NCBI GenBank assembly: GCA_023229685.1
Contig: JALNYT010000014.1
Span: 1-45,201, forward strand
DNA: 45,201 nucleotides
Source: Sulfuritalea sp.
Lineage (GTDB): Bacteria; Pseudomonadota; Gammaproteobacteria; Burkholderiales; Rhodocyclaceae
Direction: 5' to 3'
The number at the start of each line of letters is the position of its first letter. Position 1 is the first letter of the stretch. Below are positions 38,955 to 45,003 of the stretch, in pieces. The notes below the pieces were generated by a model. The model saw only the letters and a list, made by a program, of their open reading frames with translations. It was not told where the DNA came from and did no database searches. Made by a program: the position numbers and the translations under genes.

Positions 38955-39070
38955 ATTTTCTCCGCCTTCAGTGTTTCAGCAACGAGCAGGATGATGGTGA
39001 ACGCAGCCTCCAGCACAGCGGGCGCTGCCATCACGGCGACAACAGCGAAGCAGAACGTGGACACGCTCAC
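38951..39070 (-). CDS. Tiny hydrophobic protein (39 aa)
   Basis: GTG start in a GTGA overlap; ends with ATGA overlapping the next gene. A single membrane segment ('F-C-F-A-V-V-A-V-M-A-A-P-A-V-L ... F-T-I-I-L-L-V-A') and a charged C-terminal 'K-A-E-K-I'. Likely a membrane peptide. Confidence 0.5.
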   Translation of the reverse strand: MSVSTFCFAVVAVMAAPAVLEAAFTIILLVAETLKAEKI

Positions 39071-39348
39071 TGTTGCACCTCCAGTGCATCCAGCAGATCG
39101 CCCCACGTGCCGAAGCACCGGGTCGGATAGTGCAGAGTGCAGCCCACACGGGACACGTGCTTGCCAATCATCGTGCGACCTGTTGCGTCGTCGGCAACGG
39201 CACGGTCACGTAGCCGCAGCACCCCACCCGGCCCCCGCTTACCACTGCCCGGTCCCCCTCGGAAGTGACGAGGCGGTAGCCGCGCCGCCACGCTGCGCTG
39301 ATGCCCGCGTCGATGCTGCTCGCAAGCTGCGCCTTCACTACAGGTCAT
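39067..39348 (-). CDS. Basic hypothetical protein (93 aa)
   Basis: The product is Arg/Gly/His-rich ('R-R-G-H-Q-R-S-V-A-A-R-L', 'G-P-G-S-G-K-R-G-P-G-G-V') and has paired Cys residues. Starts by overlapping the end of the zinc-ribbon gene. Could bind nucleic acid; unproven. Confidence 0.55.
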   Translation of the reverse strand: MTCSEGAACEQHRRGHQRSVAARLPPRHFRGGPGSGKRGPGGVLRLRDRAVADDATGRTMIGKHVSRVGCTLHYPTRCFGTWGDLLDALEVQQ

Positions 39349-39559
39349 CCGACATGTGGCACGGCTGCGTCACCGCAGGAGTGGGTCGCCACGCCTCGTG
39401 GATGCGGCCACGCTGCGGCTGCGCCGGGTCGTAGTCGTCGCTGAGGGCCGTGGCGTTGGAGATGTGGGCGCACTTGAGGCACAGCCCAAGTGCCTCGTTA
39501 GAGAAGACACCGCGGACTTCACGGTCATACTCGGCGTTGCATGCTGCACAGTGGCTCAT
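39338..39559 (-). CDS. Zinc-ribbon protein (73 aa)
   Basis: Cys4-x-x-Cys7 and Cys27-x-x-Cys30 form a likely zinc knuckle ('C-A-A-C-N', 'C-L-K-C-A'), after which the chain becomes polar and Pro-rich. Small phage zinc ribbons often modify host polymerases or other enzymes, which fits an early host-takeover role, but this is inference. Confidence 0.65.
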   Translation of the reverse strand: MSHCAACNAEYDREVRGVFSNEALGLCLKCAHISNATALSDDYDPAQPQRGRIHEAWRPTPAVTQPCHMSDDL

Positions 39560-39756
39560 TTTATTTCCTCTTTCGTTGCGTCAACTGACCTTTCAATAGC
39601 ATCCCAATCGGCGCACTCATTACCCTCGACGATGTGCAGTCCATCCCTGAACGTGAGGCGCCAGCCAAACATGCTGCCACCGCTCTCCAAGAGCATACGT
39701 GCAGCAGCCCTGGCAGCGTGCTGCCTGTTGGCGCACACCCGCTGGAACAGCCACAT
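39556..39756 (-). CDS. Hypothetical protein (66 aa)
   Basis: This basic protein with Ala/Arg-rich N-terminus ('R-Q-H-A-A-R-A-A-A-R-M-L-L-E') has a beta strand ('F-G-W-R-L-T-F-R-D-G-L-H-I-V'), a Cys-Ala-Asp end and a helix. TGATG overlap with the upstream gene and ATGA with the next. No family. Confidence 0.6.
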   Translation of the reverse strand: MWLFQRVCANRQHAARAAARMLLESGGSMFGWRLTFRDGLHIVEGNECADWDAIERSVDATKEEIK

Positions 39757-40073
39757 CAGAGGCTGCCTACGGCGGCGGCGTGCTTGATCTGCTTGTCGGT
39801 CAGCTCAATCGGATCGACGGCATAGAGGCCCGGCTTGAACCTGCCCCCGCAGATGCTGCCCATCACCATCAGGCACTGCACGCCGTGGCCGGGCTGGTCC
39901 TTCTGCTCGGTCAGCTTGTGCCGTATGTCATGGACGTAGACGCTGCCCGTTTCGGTGTAGTTCCCGAACACCTCGGCCATGCGGATGTTTCCCTTCATGT
40001 TGTCTGCAATCAGGGCATACCAGCCGTTCTTCAACTGCACCAGATCGCCCTTCTTCAAGTCATTCGATTTCAT
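39756..40073 (-). CDS. SH3/KOW-like protein (105 aa)
   Basis: It starts 'M-K-S-N-D-L-K-K-G-D-L-V-Q-L-K-N-G-W-Y-A-L-I-A-D-N', the clearest of four SH3-like beginnings in this arm, followed by Gly/Val beta strands and a helix-like C-terminus. GGAGG lies seven bases upstream of the ATG. An 18-codon leader frame with a hairpin ends exactly at this start. Suggests regulated translation. Nucleic-acid binding is a guess. Confidence 0.65.
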   Translation of the reverse strand: MKSNDLKKGDLVQLKNGWYALIADNMKGNIRMAEVFGNYTETGSVYVHDIRHKLTEQKDQPGHGVQCLMVMGSICGGRFKPGLYAVDPIELTDKQIKHAAAVGSL

Positions 40074-40126
40074 GTGACCTCCAGATGTAACAAGGGCCTG
40101 CGGTTGCAGGCCCTCGATTGTAACAT
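40070..40126 (-). CDS. Possible leader peptide (18 aa) with internal hairpin
   Basis: ATG-TTA-CAA begins in a near-perfect palindrome copy, and the stop overlaps the next start (ATGA). An 8-bp hairpin (40094-40101 with 40106-40113, loop GGTT) lies within its coding region. The gene's own ribosome binding site is not evident. This is the form expected of an attenuating leader, but only translation data can say. Confidence 0.35.
   Translation of the reverse strand: MLQSRACNRRPLLHLEVT
40094..40113. terminator. Perfect 8-bp hairpin
   Basis: GGGCCTGC pairs with GCAGGCCC around GGTT. It is between a possible leader ORF start and the following gene. No T-run on either strand; perhaps an attenuator or message-stability element. 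Confidence 0.5.
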
Positions 40127-40130
40127 GCTA
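40121..40130. promoter_or_regulatory. Start-associated palindrome, one-mismatch copy
   Basis: TAACATGCTA on the plus strand, one mismatch from the palindrome. The minus-strand ATG opens the 18-codon leader frame. Confidence 0.6.
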
Positions 40131-40134
40131 TGGG

Positions 40135-40320
40135 CTAGCGTGCAGCAACGGCGTCGACACGAGCGGCGGTGTCCTCGTAGACGTAGATCACAGCACCCGT
40201 CACCGGGTTGCGGCGTGGCACCAGCTTGCGCTTGGTCACGCCAACGGGCGTGCAGCCCGTCTCAATGCCAAGTGCTGCGGATTCCTTGTTGCGTGCGACG
40301 ATGCGTTCTAATGAGTCGAT
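40135..40320 (-). CDS. Small ORF without canonical start (61 aa), after the HNH gene
   Basis: An open frame with normal composition ('L-E-R-I-V-A-R-N-K-E-S-A-A-L-G-I', 'K-R-K-L-V-P-R-R-N-P-V-T-G-A-V-I-Y-V-Y'). No ATG, GTG or TTG lies between the upstream stop and its body. AAAGGAG sits seven bases before an ATC. It could use ATC or be the 3' remnant of a gene damaged by the HNH gene, which overlaps its start. Confidence 0.35.
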   Translation of the reverse strand: MDSLERIVARNKESAALGIETGCTPVGVTKRKLVPRRNPVTGAVIYVYEDTAARVDAVAAR

Positions 40321-40835
40321 GGTCCTTCTCCTTTGATGTAACTAAGTAGCCGTTCAAGCTGCACCACAGTCAGTGCACCCTTCATCCGGTTTGCTCTAAA
40401 GCTGATGATACAAACGTTCCCCTTGACATACCCCTTCTCTGTATCCACCCGGTCAAGTGTTGGGCTGTTCTCGGTGTGGACACCCGTTGCCCTTACGAGG
40501 GGTATCCCCAAGATCGGGCAGTGAGTTGGACACACAAAATCCGTGAGGTCAAGATCAAACAGTAGCCCTCTCGCCTTCGCCCTAGCTCGGACACCCCGCA
40601 TCCACACCACCTCCGGATGTGCCTTGGCCCACTTCCGCGCCGCAGCCGCCTCCCCTCTCTTGAACGCCGGGTCTGATCTCTTAATCCGCGCCGCCTCCCT
40701 CGCCTTGATCTTTCTGGCCGCCCGCTGTTCAGGCGTGGCCGGCCTTACATAGCGCGCCGCCTTTGGCAGCGTGCGCTGCTTTGCCCGCCATCGGTATGAC
40801 CGTTGTGACTTACCGAATGACTCTCCAAATGACAC
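40308..40835 (-). CDS. HNH endonuclease (homing-type)
   Basis: The product is 175 residues from the GTG with GGAG seven bases upstream; the promoter at 40877-40905 lies too close for the ATG at 40871 unless the message is leaderless. A basic N-terminal half ('Q-R-S-Y-R-W-R-A-K-Q-R-T-L-P-K-A-A-R') precedes the core 'C-P-T-H-C-P-I-L-G-I-P-L', 'P-T-L-D-R-V-D-T-E-K-G-Y-V-K-G-N-V' and 'S-F-R-A-N-R-M-K', the standard phage HNH arrangement. It is probably a mobile gene with its own promoter. Confidence 0.85.
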   Translation of the reverse strand: MSFGESFGKSQRSYRWRAKQRTLPKAARYVRPATPEQRAARKIKAREAARIKRSDPAFKRGEAAAARKWAKAHPEVVWMRGVRARAKARGLLFDLDLTDFVCPTHCPILGIPLVRATGVHTENSPTLDRVDTEKGYVKGNVCIISFRANRMKGALTVVQLERLLSYIKGEGPSTH

Positions 40836-40876
40836 GCTTGTTCTCCATGTTCCGTTGTTGTTCCGAACCATGGAAT

Positions 40877-40905
40877 ATGCTACCACAGATGCGGCGGCAT
40901 GTCAA
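40877..40905 (-). promoter_or_regulatory. Sigma-70 promoter for the HNH gene
   Basis: Minus-strand -35 TTGACA (40900-40905), 17 bp, and -10 TAGCAT (40877-40882). It lies directly before the HNH gene. Confidence 0.7.
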
Positions 40906-40915
40906 AGTTGACAAG

Positions 40916-41191
40916 CTAGCCGATCTGTTGGCCGGTCTCGCCCCGGTCGCAGCCAGTCCCGCGCCACCACGTCACATCATACACGCTGTTCTGCGTGTGC
41001 ACAATGGCATCGCCCGTTCCGCCCCGCTCAGGGGATCGGTCGATCATGGCGACGGTGCTCGTCGAGATCATGTGCCCGTCCGCCCAGCGGCGGCGTATGT
41101 CCCCGTGGATTTCGCCGAACACACGCCCGTTGTGTTCAACGGCGTTGACGATGCGCGCCGTGATTGGAACTACACCCTTGTCGATGTTCAT
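40916..41191 (-). CDS. Hypothetical protein (91 aa)
   Basis: Beta-rich start ('N-I-D-K-G-V-V-P-I-T-A-R-I-V-N-A-V-E-H-N-G-R-V') and 'Y-D-V-T-W-W-R-G' near the end. ATG follows TAG-C. No family is recognised. Confidence 0.6.
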   Translation of the reverse strand: MNIDKGVVPITARIVNAVEHNGRVFGEIHGDIRRRWADGHMISTSTVAMIDRSPERGGTGDAIVHTQNSVYDVTWWRGTGCDRGETGQQIG

Positions 41192-41192
41192 G

Positions 41193-41402
41193 CTATTCAC
41201 CTCCCACGGTTTCAATAAAGACGGTAACATTCCAGCGTGTGTGATGCCACAGTATGATGCGACAGCTTGACCCATCCACTTGCATCTGCTGCGCCAGCAG
41301 CCACAGGATTTTGCGCTTCGGATCAGCCAGCAGATCGCGCTCGTGGTATCGCAGGATCATAAACCGGCGCCGCTTGTGCGCGGCGCATTGCACTGGCTTC
41401 AT
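41193..41402 (-). CDS. Hypothetical protein (69 aa)
   Basis: Basic and hydrophobic ('A-H-K-R-R-R-F-M-I-L-R-Y-H', 'K-I-L-W-L-L-A-Q-Q-M-Q', 'N-V-T-V-F-I-E-T-V'), starting in an ATGA overlap with the gene upstream, with GGGGGAG before the ATG. No family recognised. Confidence 0.6.
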   Translation of the reverse strand: MKPVQCAAHKRRRFMILRYHERDLLADPKRKILWLLAQQMQVDGSSCRIILWHHTRWNVTVFIETVGGE

Positions 41403-41554
41403 GTTCTCCCCCTCCGCTGTGAAGCGGGGATATGCTTGATGTAGCACACACCCTTGCGCATGTGATACCAGTATAGGTGGCACCAGTCAGCGCAGGACCG
41501 CCACACCCATTGTGGTTCTACGTTGCTCAGTCTGCCGTTGAAATGAATCTTCAT
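41399..41554 (-). CDS. Small protein (51 aa), duplicated start context
   Basis: It is rich in Trp, His and Cys ('W-V-W-R-S-C-A-D-W-C-H-L-Y-W-Y-H-M-R'). Its start lies in the 13-mer CATGTCAGTCTCC (plus strand), shared with the start at 44513. Stop overlaps next gene by ATGA. Metal binding is possible. Confidence 0.55.
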   Translation of the reverse strand: MKIHFNGRLSNVEPQWVWRSCADWCHLYWYHMRKGVCYIKHIPASQRRGRT

Positions 41555-41555
41555 G

Positions 41556-42143
41556 TCAGTCTCCAAAGAGGGGCTTCGTCGTGCCCGTGTGCAGCTTGAT
41601 GTTCCCGTCGGCGGCCAGCTCGAAGCGAGCAGGGCTGCCACCCAGGGTGAGGATGATGCCGCACCAGATGGCGGCCTGCGTCTGTGCCACCGTCCAGTCA
41701 AGCACGTCTGCAATCCGCACCACCCTTCGTGTGGCAGATAACATGTTATCGGGGCGCGTCACCTTAACGGGGTCAACGCCCAGAGCAACAGCCATCCACA
41801 CGTCGAGGACAAGGGCCGTCTCGTCCCCCTTCAGGGCACGGGCGAACGCCTCTGTCTTTCGGCCACGGATTTCACCCGTTTCTTCCCAATGCTCGACGGC
41901 GGCTTTGATTGTCCGCATCGTGCCGGGCAGGTGTTTGCCCGTTTGCATGTAGTGGTAGGTCATGCTCCAGTTGCGCCCCACTTGCACACGTGGCGAGGTC
42001 AATGCCATCACCTCAGCGAACACACGCTGATCCCACTTCTTGCGCTGGCACACCACCGCGATGGCATGTTGCGCGTCGGCATACCACCACCGATACTCGC
42101 GGCCCGCCTCAGCGTAACGCAGCAGCGTCTCTGTTTGTGTCAT
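41556..42143 (-). CDS. Helix-hairpin-helix-like protein of phage DUF7178 type (195 aa)
   Basis: This 195-residue, helical protein has a first part 'Y-A-D-A-Q-H-A-I-A-V-V-C ... F-A-E-V-M-A-L-T-S-P-R-V-Q-V-G-R-N-W', then 'G-E-I-R-G-R-K-T-E-A-F-A-R-A-L-K-G-D' and 'L-V-L-D-V-W-M-A-V-A-L-G-V'. That order resembles the HhH-GPD fold of base-excision glycosylases, but the match is mine by pattern and not certain. Its ATGA overlaps the previous stop. A perfect 14-bp palindrome copy lies inside the gene (41737-41750). Confidence 0.6.
   Translation of the reverse strand: MTQTETLLRYAEAGREYRWWYADAQHAIAVVCQRKKWDQRVFAEVMALTSPRVQVGRNWSMTYHYMQTGKHLPGTMRTIKAAVEHWEETGEIRGRKTEAFARALKGDETALVLDVWMAVALGVDPVKVTRPDNMLSATRRVVRIADVLDWTVAQTQAAIWCGIILTLGGSPARFELAADGNIKLHTGTTKPLFGD
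41737..41750. promoter_or_regulatory. Palindrome, 14-bp perfect copy inside a gene
   Basis: GATAACATGTTATC, perfect over 14 bp. It lies within the 41556-42143 gene, in frame (D-N-M-L-S), so it is the one copy not at a gene start. This argues for a DNA- or RNA-level role. Confidence 0.75.
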
Positions 42144-42640
42144 GCTATGTCCTCGAATGCACGGATGACAATGTCCTTCAGCTTGGGTATGTGCCTGGCC
42201 CTATCGAAGCTGGTGTTCCAGCTTCCGGGCTCGTCGTTGGCTGCGAAGGACGCCAGCTCTGCCTGAGTGAGGCGCCCCGGCAATACATCGTAGCGTGTGA
42301 ATGTCTTGCCGGGCCTGGCCCAGGTCGTGCTGTCGTAGAGATACCACCACCGTCCGATCTTGACCTCCAGTATCACATGATTGAAGTAGATGCCGTGCTC
42401 ATGCCACTCTGAAAGATCGAGCGGGTTGGCCCCACTGTTCACAATCATTTCGTGGACCTCGTCCACGCTGGGCTCACCCTCATACCCGCAGACCACGCCT
42501 CTCACCTTGTAGCCCCGCTCCACCAGCGCATCACACACCAGCGATGCGAACACGCAGCATCCGCCGTGGTTGAGGGTGTGGATAGTGCGAGCTTCACGGG
42601 CGATGGCATCCAGCCTGCGTTTCACCTTGGTCTGTAACAT
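42140..42640 (-). CDS. Transglutaminase/papain-like cysteine enzyme
   Basis: In this 166-residue protein the order Cys28/29 ('N-H-G-G-C-C-V-F-A-S-L-V'), His88 ('Y-F-N-H-V-I-L-E-V') and Asp103 ('W-Y-L-Y-D-S-T-T') matches the Cys-His-Asp triad of the transglutaminase/NlpC-like fold, with Trp and Gly around the strands. It could be an acyltransferase, peptidase or crosslinking enzyme. Its place among early host-takeover genes suggests a host target. Start ATG-TTA-CAG is within the palindrome. No signal peptide is visible. Confidence 0.75.
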   Translation of the reverse strand: MLQTKVKRRLDAIAREARTIHTLNHGGCCVFASLVCDALVERGYKVRGVVCGYEGEPSVDEVHEMIVNSGANPLDLSEWHEHGIYFNHVILEVKIGRWWYLYDSTTWARPGKTFTRYDVLPGRLTQAELASFAANDEPGSWNTSFDRARHIPKLKDIVIRAFEDIA

Positions 42641-42645
42641 GTTAT
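42632..42645. promoter_or_regulatory. Start-associated palindrome, perfect 10-bp core
   Basis: TAACATGTTA (42635-42644) with the flanking CTG (plus strand) shared with three other copies. It joins the upstream TAA to the cysteine-enzyme ATG. Confidence 0.8.
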
Positions 42646-43052
42646 ACCAGATGCCTGTCGCCAGAGGCAACGATGAACCCGGCATACTCCTGCCCGTAGG
42701 TATAGCGGATCAGCTTGACCGCACCCTTGACCACCTCGATCAGGTGATCGGGGATCAGGGCAACGAAGGCCGCTGCCTCCTCGTCCACGCCTTCCCACGT
42801 GCCGACCTGGCCGGGACAAGCGACTGTCATCTGCGGATGCTGCAAGATCGTGCCATCCGGCACACGCAGGGCGGTGAAGATTGCCCGCTTGAATGCCATC
42901 CAATCCTGCCACGACATGGGCGCCTGCGCCCCGGTCAGTATCCCGGTCTTGTTGCGACCGATCGTCACGACCACCGTGCTCATGGCGCATGTCCCTGTCG
43001 GCAGCAGCGTCCACCCCGCCAAGCCAACGTCCATCGTTCCTTGCTGTAACAT
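42642..43052 (-). CDS. Hypothetical protein (136 aa)
   Basis: Start ATG-TTA-CAG in the palindrome; alternative 'M-S-T-V-V-V-T-I-G-R-N' inside. The product has 'W-Q-D-W-M-A-F-K-R-A-I-F' and a 'P-D-H-L-I-E-V-V-K-G-A-V-K-L-I-R-Y-T-Y-G' helix. No catalytic motif recognised. Its stop is the TAA of the next palindrome. Confidence 0.6.
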   Translation of the reverse strand: MLQQGTMDVGLAGWTLLPTGTCAMSTVVVTIGRNKTGILTGAQAPMSWQDWMAFKRAIFTALRVPDGTILQHPQMTVACPGQVGTWEGVDEEAAAFVALIPDHLIEVVKGAVKLIRYTYGQEYAGFIVASGDRHLV

Positions 43053-43060
43053 GTTATGCC
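43043..43060. promoter_or_regulatory. Start-associated palindrome within an 18-bp repeat
   Basis: The 18-mer GCTGTAACATGTTATGCC occurs identically here and at 43637-43654. Both hold the TAACATGTTA core and a stop-start junction. Confidence 0.85.
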
Positions 43061-43323
43061 TCCTGTTTGGCAGCGCGGGCGTGCCGCTCTGCGCTGGTGT
43101 ATGTGCCCGCTGTCCCGCGTGTCTCGCCGGTCAGCAGGTCGACGCACGTCCACTTCCCATTGCCGCCGCCGACAACGGACCACGGGTATTCCCTGCCACG
43201 GGAGTGACCGCGCAGCCCGCCTTGCGAGGCACAGTGTCCCTTCGTATCACCGAAGACGTGCATCTTGCCACGGTAGAACGTCGGCGCGCCAGCAGGCCAG
43301 TCCATCTGGCCGCCGAGGCTCAC
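43054..43323 (-). CDS. Hypothetical protein (89 aa), GTG start
   Basis: The product is Gly/His-rich ('G-G-Q-M-D-W-P-A-G-A-P-T-F-Y-R-G-K-M-H-V-F-G', 'G-G-G-N-G-K-W-T-C-V-D-L-L-T-G') with a helix at the end. The pattern 'F-x-G-D-x-x-G-x-C' is unusual. GTGA overlap upstream; TAA at the palindrome. No family. Confidence 0.6.
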   Translation of the reverse strand: MSLGGQMDWPAGAPTFYRGKMHVFGDTKGHCASQGGLRGHSRGREYPWSVVGGGNGKWTCVDLLTGETRGTAGTYTSAERHARAAKQEA

Positions 43324-43646
43324 GACACCACCCCATCGGCAGTGATGCGGACAATACCCGGCTTGATGCGCGGAGTGAATACGACCTCCATCATCGGCAC
43401 CTTCCCAGCGTAGCCTGCGGGCTTCACGATCACAGTGAAGTGCGGATTACTGGCGCAACGCTTTGCCACCCCAGCGGTGACGACATAGCTGCGCGCCTCA
43501 CGCGGCGCCACCTCGCCGGATGCTGGCTTCCAGTGGTGATGATGTTCGGGTATTGCAACGCGATTGATCTGTTCCATGACGATACTCCAATGGTGCGAAG
43601 TTGCACCCCATAGCACCCGCATTGCAAGTGCTACAGGCTGTAACAT
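43320..43646 (-). CDS. Hypothetical protein (108 aa)
   Basis: Starts at the palindrome ATG-TTA-CAG; an ATG with GGAG before it (43578) would give a shorter form. It has 'H-H-H-H-W-K-P' and strands 'H-F-T-V-I-V-K-P-A-G-Y' and 'M-E-V-V-F-T-P-R-I-K-P-G-I-V'. No family recognised. Confidence 0.6.
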   Translation of the reverse strand: MLQPVALAMRVLWGATSHHWSIVMEQINRVAIPEHHHHWKPASGEVAPREARSYVVTAGVAKRCASNPHFTVIVKPAGYAGKVPMMEVVFTPRIKPGIVRITADGVVS

Positions 43647-43654
43647 GTTATGCC
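43637..43654. promoter_or_regulatory. Start-associated palindrome, second 18-bp copy
   Basis: Identical over 18 bases to 43043-43060. The upstream gene's TAA and the downstream ATG lie in the palindrome core (43641-43650). Confidence 0.85.
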
Positions 43655-43842
43655 GGAAGCGGATCAACGGACGAGGGGAAGCGGCACTCAAAGCCAAGCC
43701 CATGCCAGTGCTCCATTGCAGCCGTAGCCGCACGCGCAGGCGTCGGCCCTTCAAACTCCCCGTATCGAATGGTGAAGTCCCCTATCGCTCGGTCCCTCCG
43801 CGTCTCGTAGCCTACGCGCCAGCGTTTCACTGTGTCAGTCAT
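43648..43842 (-). CDS. Hypothetical protein (64 aa)
   Basis: The product has 'R-W-R-V-G-Y-E-T-R-R-D-R-A-I-G-D-F' and a helix 'A-R-A-A-T-A-A-M-E-H-W-H-G-L-G-F'. Starts by an 8-base overlap with its upstream gene and ends in the palindromic TAA. No family. Confidence 0.55.
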   Translation of the reverse strand: MTDTVKRWRVGYETRRDRAIGDFTIRYGEFEGPTPARAATAAMEHWHGLGFECRFPSSVDPLPA

Positions 43843-44092
43843 ATCGATCAGCCTCCAATTCAGCGTTGAGTGTGTCCATCTTGCGCGCCCATCGCTCCTC
43901 AGCATTATGCTCATGCGGCAGATAGCCGGATGCAAAGCTGCGCAAGCGGCGCACGGCGTCGAGTGTGTGCAGACATAGCGGCACAAGCCACGACATAGCC
44001 CAATGTTCGGCTATCGTCCAGCCAGTGCGGGCAACAATCGTTTCGGCATACTCGTGCCCATGCCGTAACATGTTACGCGCCCGGGCTTTCAC
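43835..44092 (-). CDS. Hypothetical protein (85 aa)
   Basis: GTG start in a GTGA overlap; the in-frame palindrome ATG at 44071 would give 78 residues. The sequence has a membrane-like 'W-L-V-P-L-C-L-H-T-L' and a charged tail ('E-E-R-W-A-R-K-M-D-T-L-N-A-E'). No family. Confidence 0.6.
   Translation of the reverse strand: MKARARNMLRHGHEYAETIVARTGWTIAEHWAMSWLVPLCLHTLDAVRRLRSFASGYLPHEHNAEERWARKMDTLNAELEADRYD
44064..44077. promoter_or_regulatory. Start-associated palindrome, 14-bp perfect copy
   Basis: CGTAACATGTTACG, a perfect 14-bp palindrome eight codons into the 43835-44092 frame. Its ATG is in frame. Confidence 0.8.
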
Positions 44093-44295
44093 GTTTCACC
44101 CGTGCATTGATAGCGCACGGCCACGACGCGGCCACGTAACGCCGGATTGATACGCCGGAACAGTTCGCGCGCCTGCCGTGCGCAAGCGTTCGGACTCAGT
44201 TCGACGTTGGATTCCTGAATGTAGCCGCGCCCGTGATACTCAACGGATACGGATTGACTTGTGAACATGGTCAGAATCAGAATGATATGGATCAC
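44089..44295 (-). CDS. Small membrane or secreted protein (68 aa)
   Basis: GTG start in GTGA overlap. Residues 2-16 ('I-H-I-I-L-I-L-T-M-F-T-S-Q-S-V') look like a signal or anchor; the remainder has 'C-A-R-Q-A-R-E-L-F-R-R-I-N-P'. A periplasmic accessory is possible. Confidence 0.55.
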   Translation of the reverse strand: MIHIILILTMFTSQSVSVEYHGRGYIQESNVELSPNACARQARELFRRINPALRGRVVAVRYQCTGET

Positions 44296-44513
44296 GGCTT
44301 CGCCCCCCAAACATAGCGTCCCAACAGCTCTAGCTTGAGATGCTGGCAACGTATCGCCCGCGTCACGTCCGCTTCATCGCGTCGCGTGCTCTTTGCAATA
44401 GGGAGGCAACGCTTGTCTGCCGCTGCACCGATGCCGCGCTTGCCGACGCGCTTCTCATGCCCTTGAACGCGCATACCACCGTCCGCGTTTCGCCTGTCAA
44501 CGTAAACGATCAT
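44292..44513 (-). CDS. Hypothetical basic protein (73 aa)
   Basis: 'M-I-V-Y-V-D-R-R-N-A-D-G-G' opens a basic, Cys-containing chain. GGAG lies seven bases before the ATG. It shares the 13-mer start context with 41554. No family; possibly early. Confidence 0.55.
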   Translation of the reverse strand: MIVYVDRRNADGGMRVQGHEKRVGKRGIGAAADKRCLPIAKSTRRDEADVTRAIRCQHLKLELLGRYVWGAKP

Positions 44514-44574
44514 GTCAGTCTCCGTGTTTCGTAGGGTAGGGCGGGATTGCCGCTACCCGTTCCGCCGTAGCATG
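44514..44574 (-). other. Intergenic with micro-ORF and hairpin
   Basis: A six-codon frame (44553-44573, M-L-R-R-N-G) starts in the palindrome copy. A 9-bp hairpin with a 2-base bulge (44534-44539 with 44553-44558) overlaps its end. No T-run. Confidence 0.4.
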
Positions 44575-44577
44575 TTA
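44568..44577. promoter_or_regulatory. Start-associated palindrome, one-mismatch copy
   Basis: TAGCATGTTA on the plus strand (TAACATGCTA on minus): TAA stop of the first leftward gene and ATG of the six-codon frame. Confidence 0.6.
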
Positions 44578-45003
44578 CGCGGCCAGCGCCTTGCGAATCG
44601 CCTTGAGCACAGCTTCGTTTCCGATGTTCGCCAGCACAACAGCCAGCGCCTTATCCACGGCCACATTACCCGTTACGTTCTTTGCAGCGGGCGCCGGCGT
44701 CTTTGGCTTGACCGGCTCCAGCGTCACACTGGCCGGCGTGGCGCCGTCCGCGGCCTTCGTGCTGGCTTTGAGTCCAATGGCTTTCGCCATGCGGGACACA
44801 GTAGCACGAAGCACGGCAAGCGCGGGCTTGTCGTCCTCACGCTTGGAAAGGCGCGTCGCCGCATCTTCAATCTGTGCCAGTCCAGCCGGACCCGCTGCGA
44901 GATTGATCCGCACAGACTCGGTCAATTTGCCGTAGGTCCGAGCTTGTTCGGCAATCTTGGCGCCAGTGACGACGGCGGACGCGGTGTTTGTTGAATTGTT
45001 CAT
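44575..45003 (-). CDS. First leftward gene: alanine-rich hypothetical protein (142 aa)
   Basis: This helical, Ala-rich protein ('A-E-Q-A-R-T-Y-G-K-L-T-E-S-V', 'L-A-V-L-R-A-T-V-S-R-M-A-K-A-I') has a Thr/Pro/Ala linker and a C-terminal helix ('D-K-A-L-A-V-V-L-A-N-I-G'). GGAG is nine bases upstream. As the first gene of the early arm it may act on the host; nothing identifies it. Confidence 0.6.
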   Translation of the reverse strand: MNNSTNTASAVVTGAKIAEQARTYGKLTESVRINLAAGPAGLAQIEDAATRLSKREDDKPALAVLRATVSRMAKAIGLKASTKAADGATPASVTLEPVKPKTPAPAAKNVTGNVAVDKALAVVLANIGNEAVLKAIRKALAA

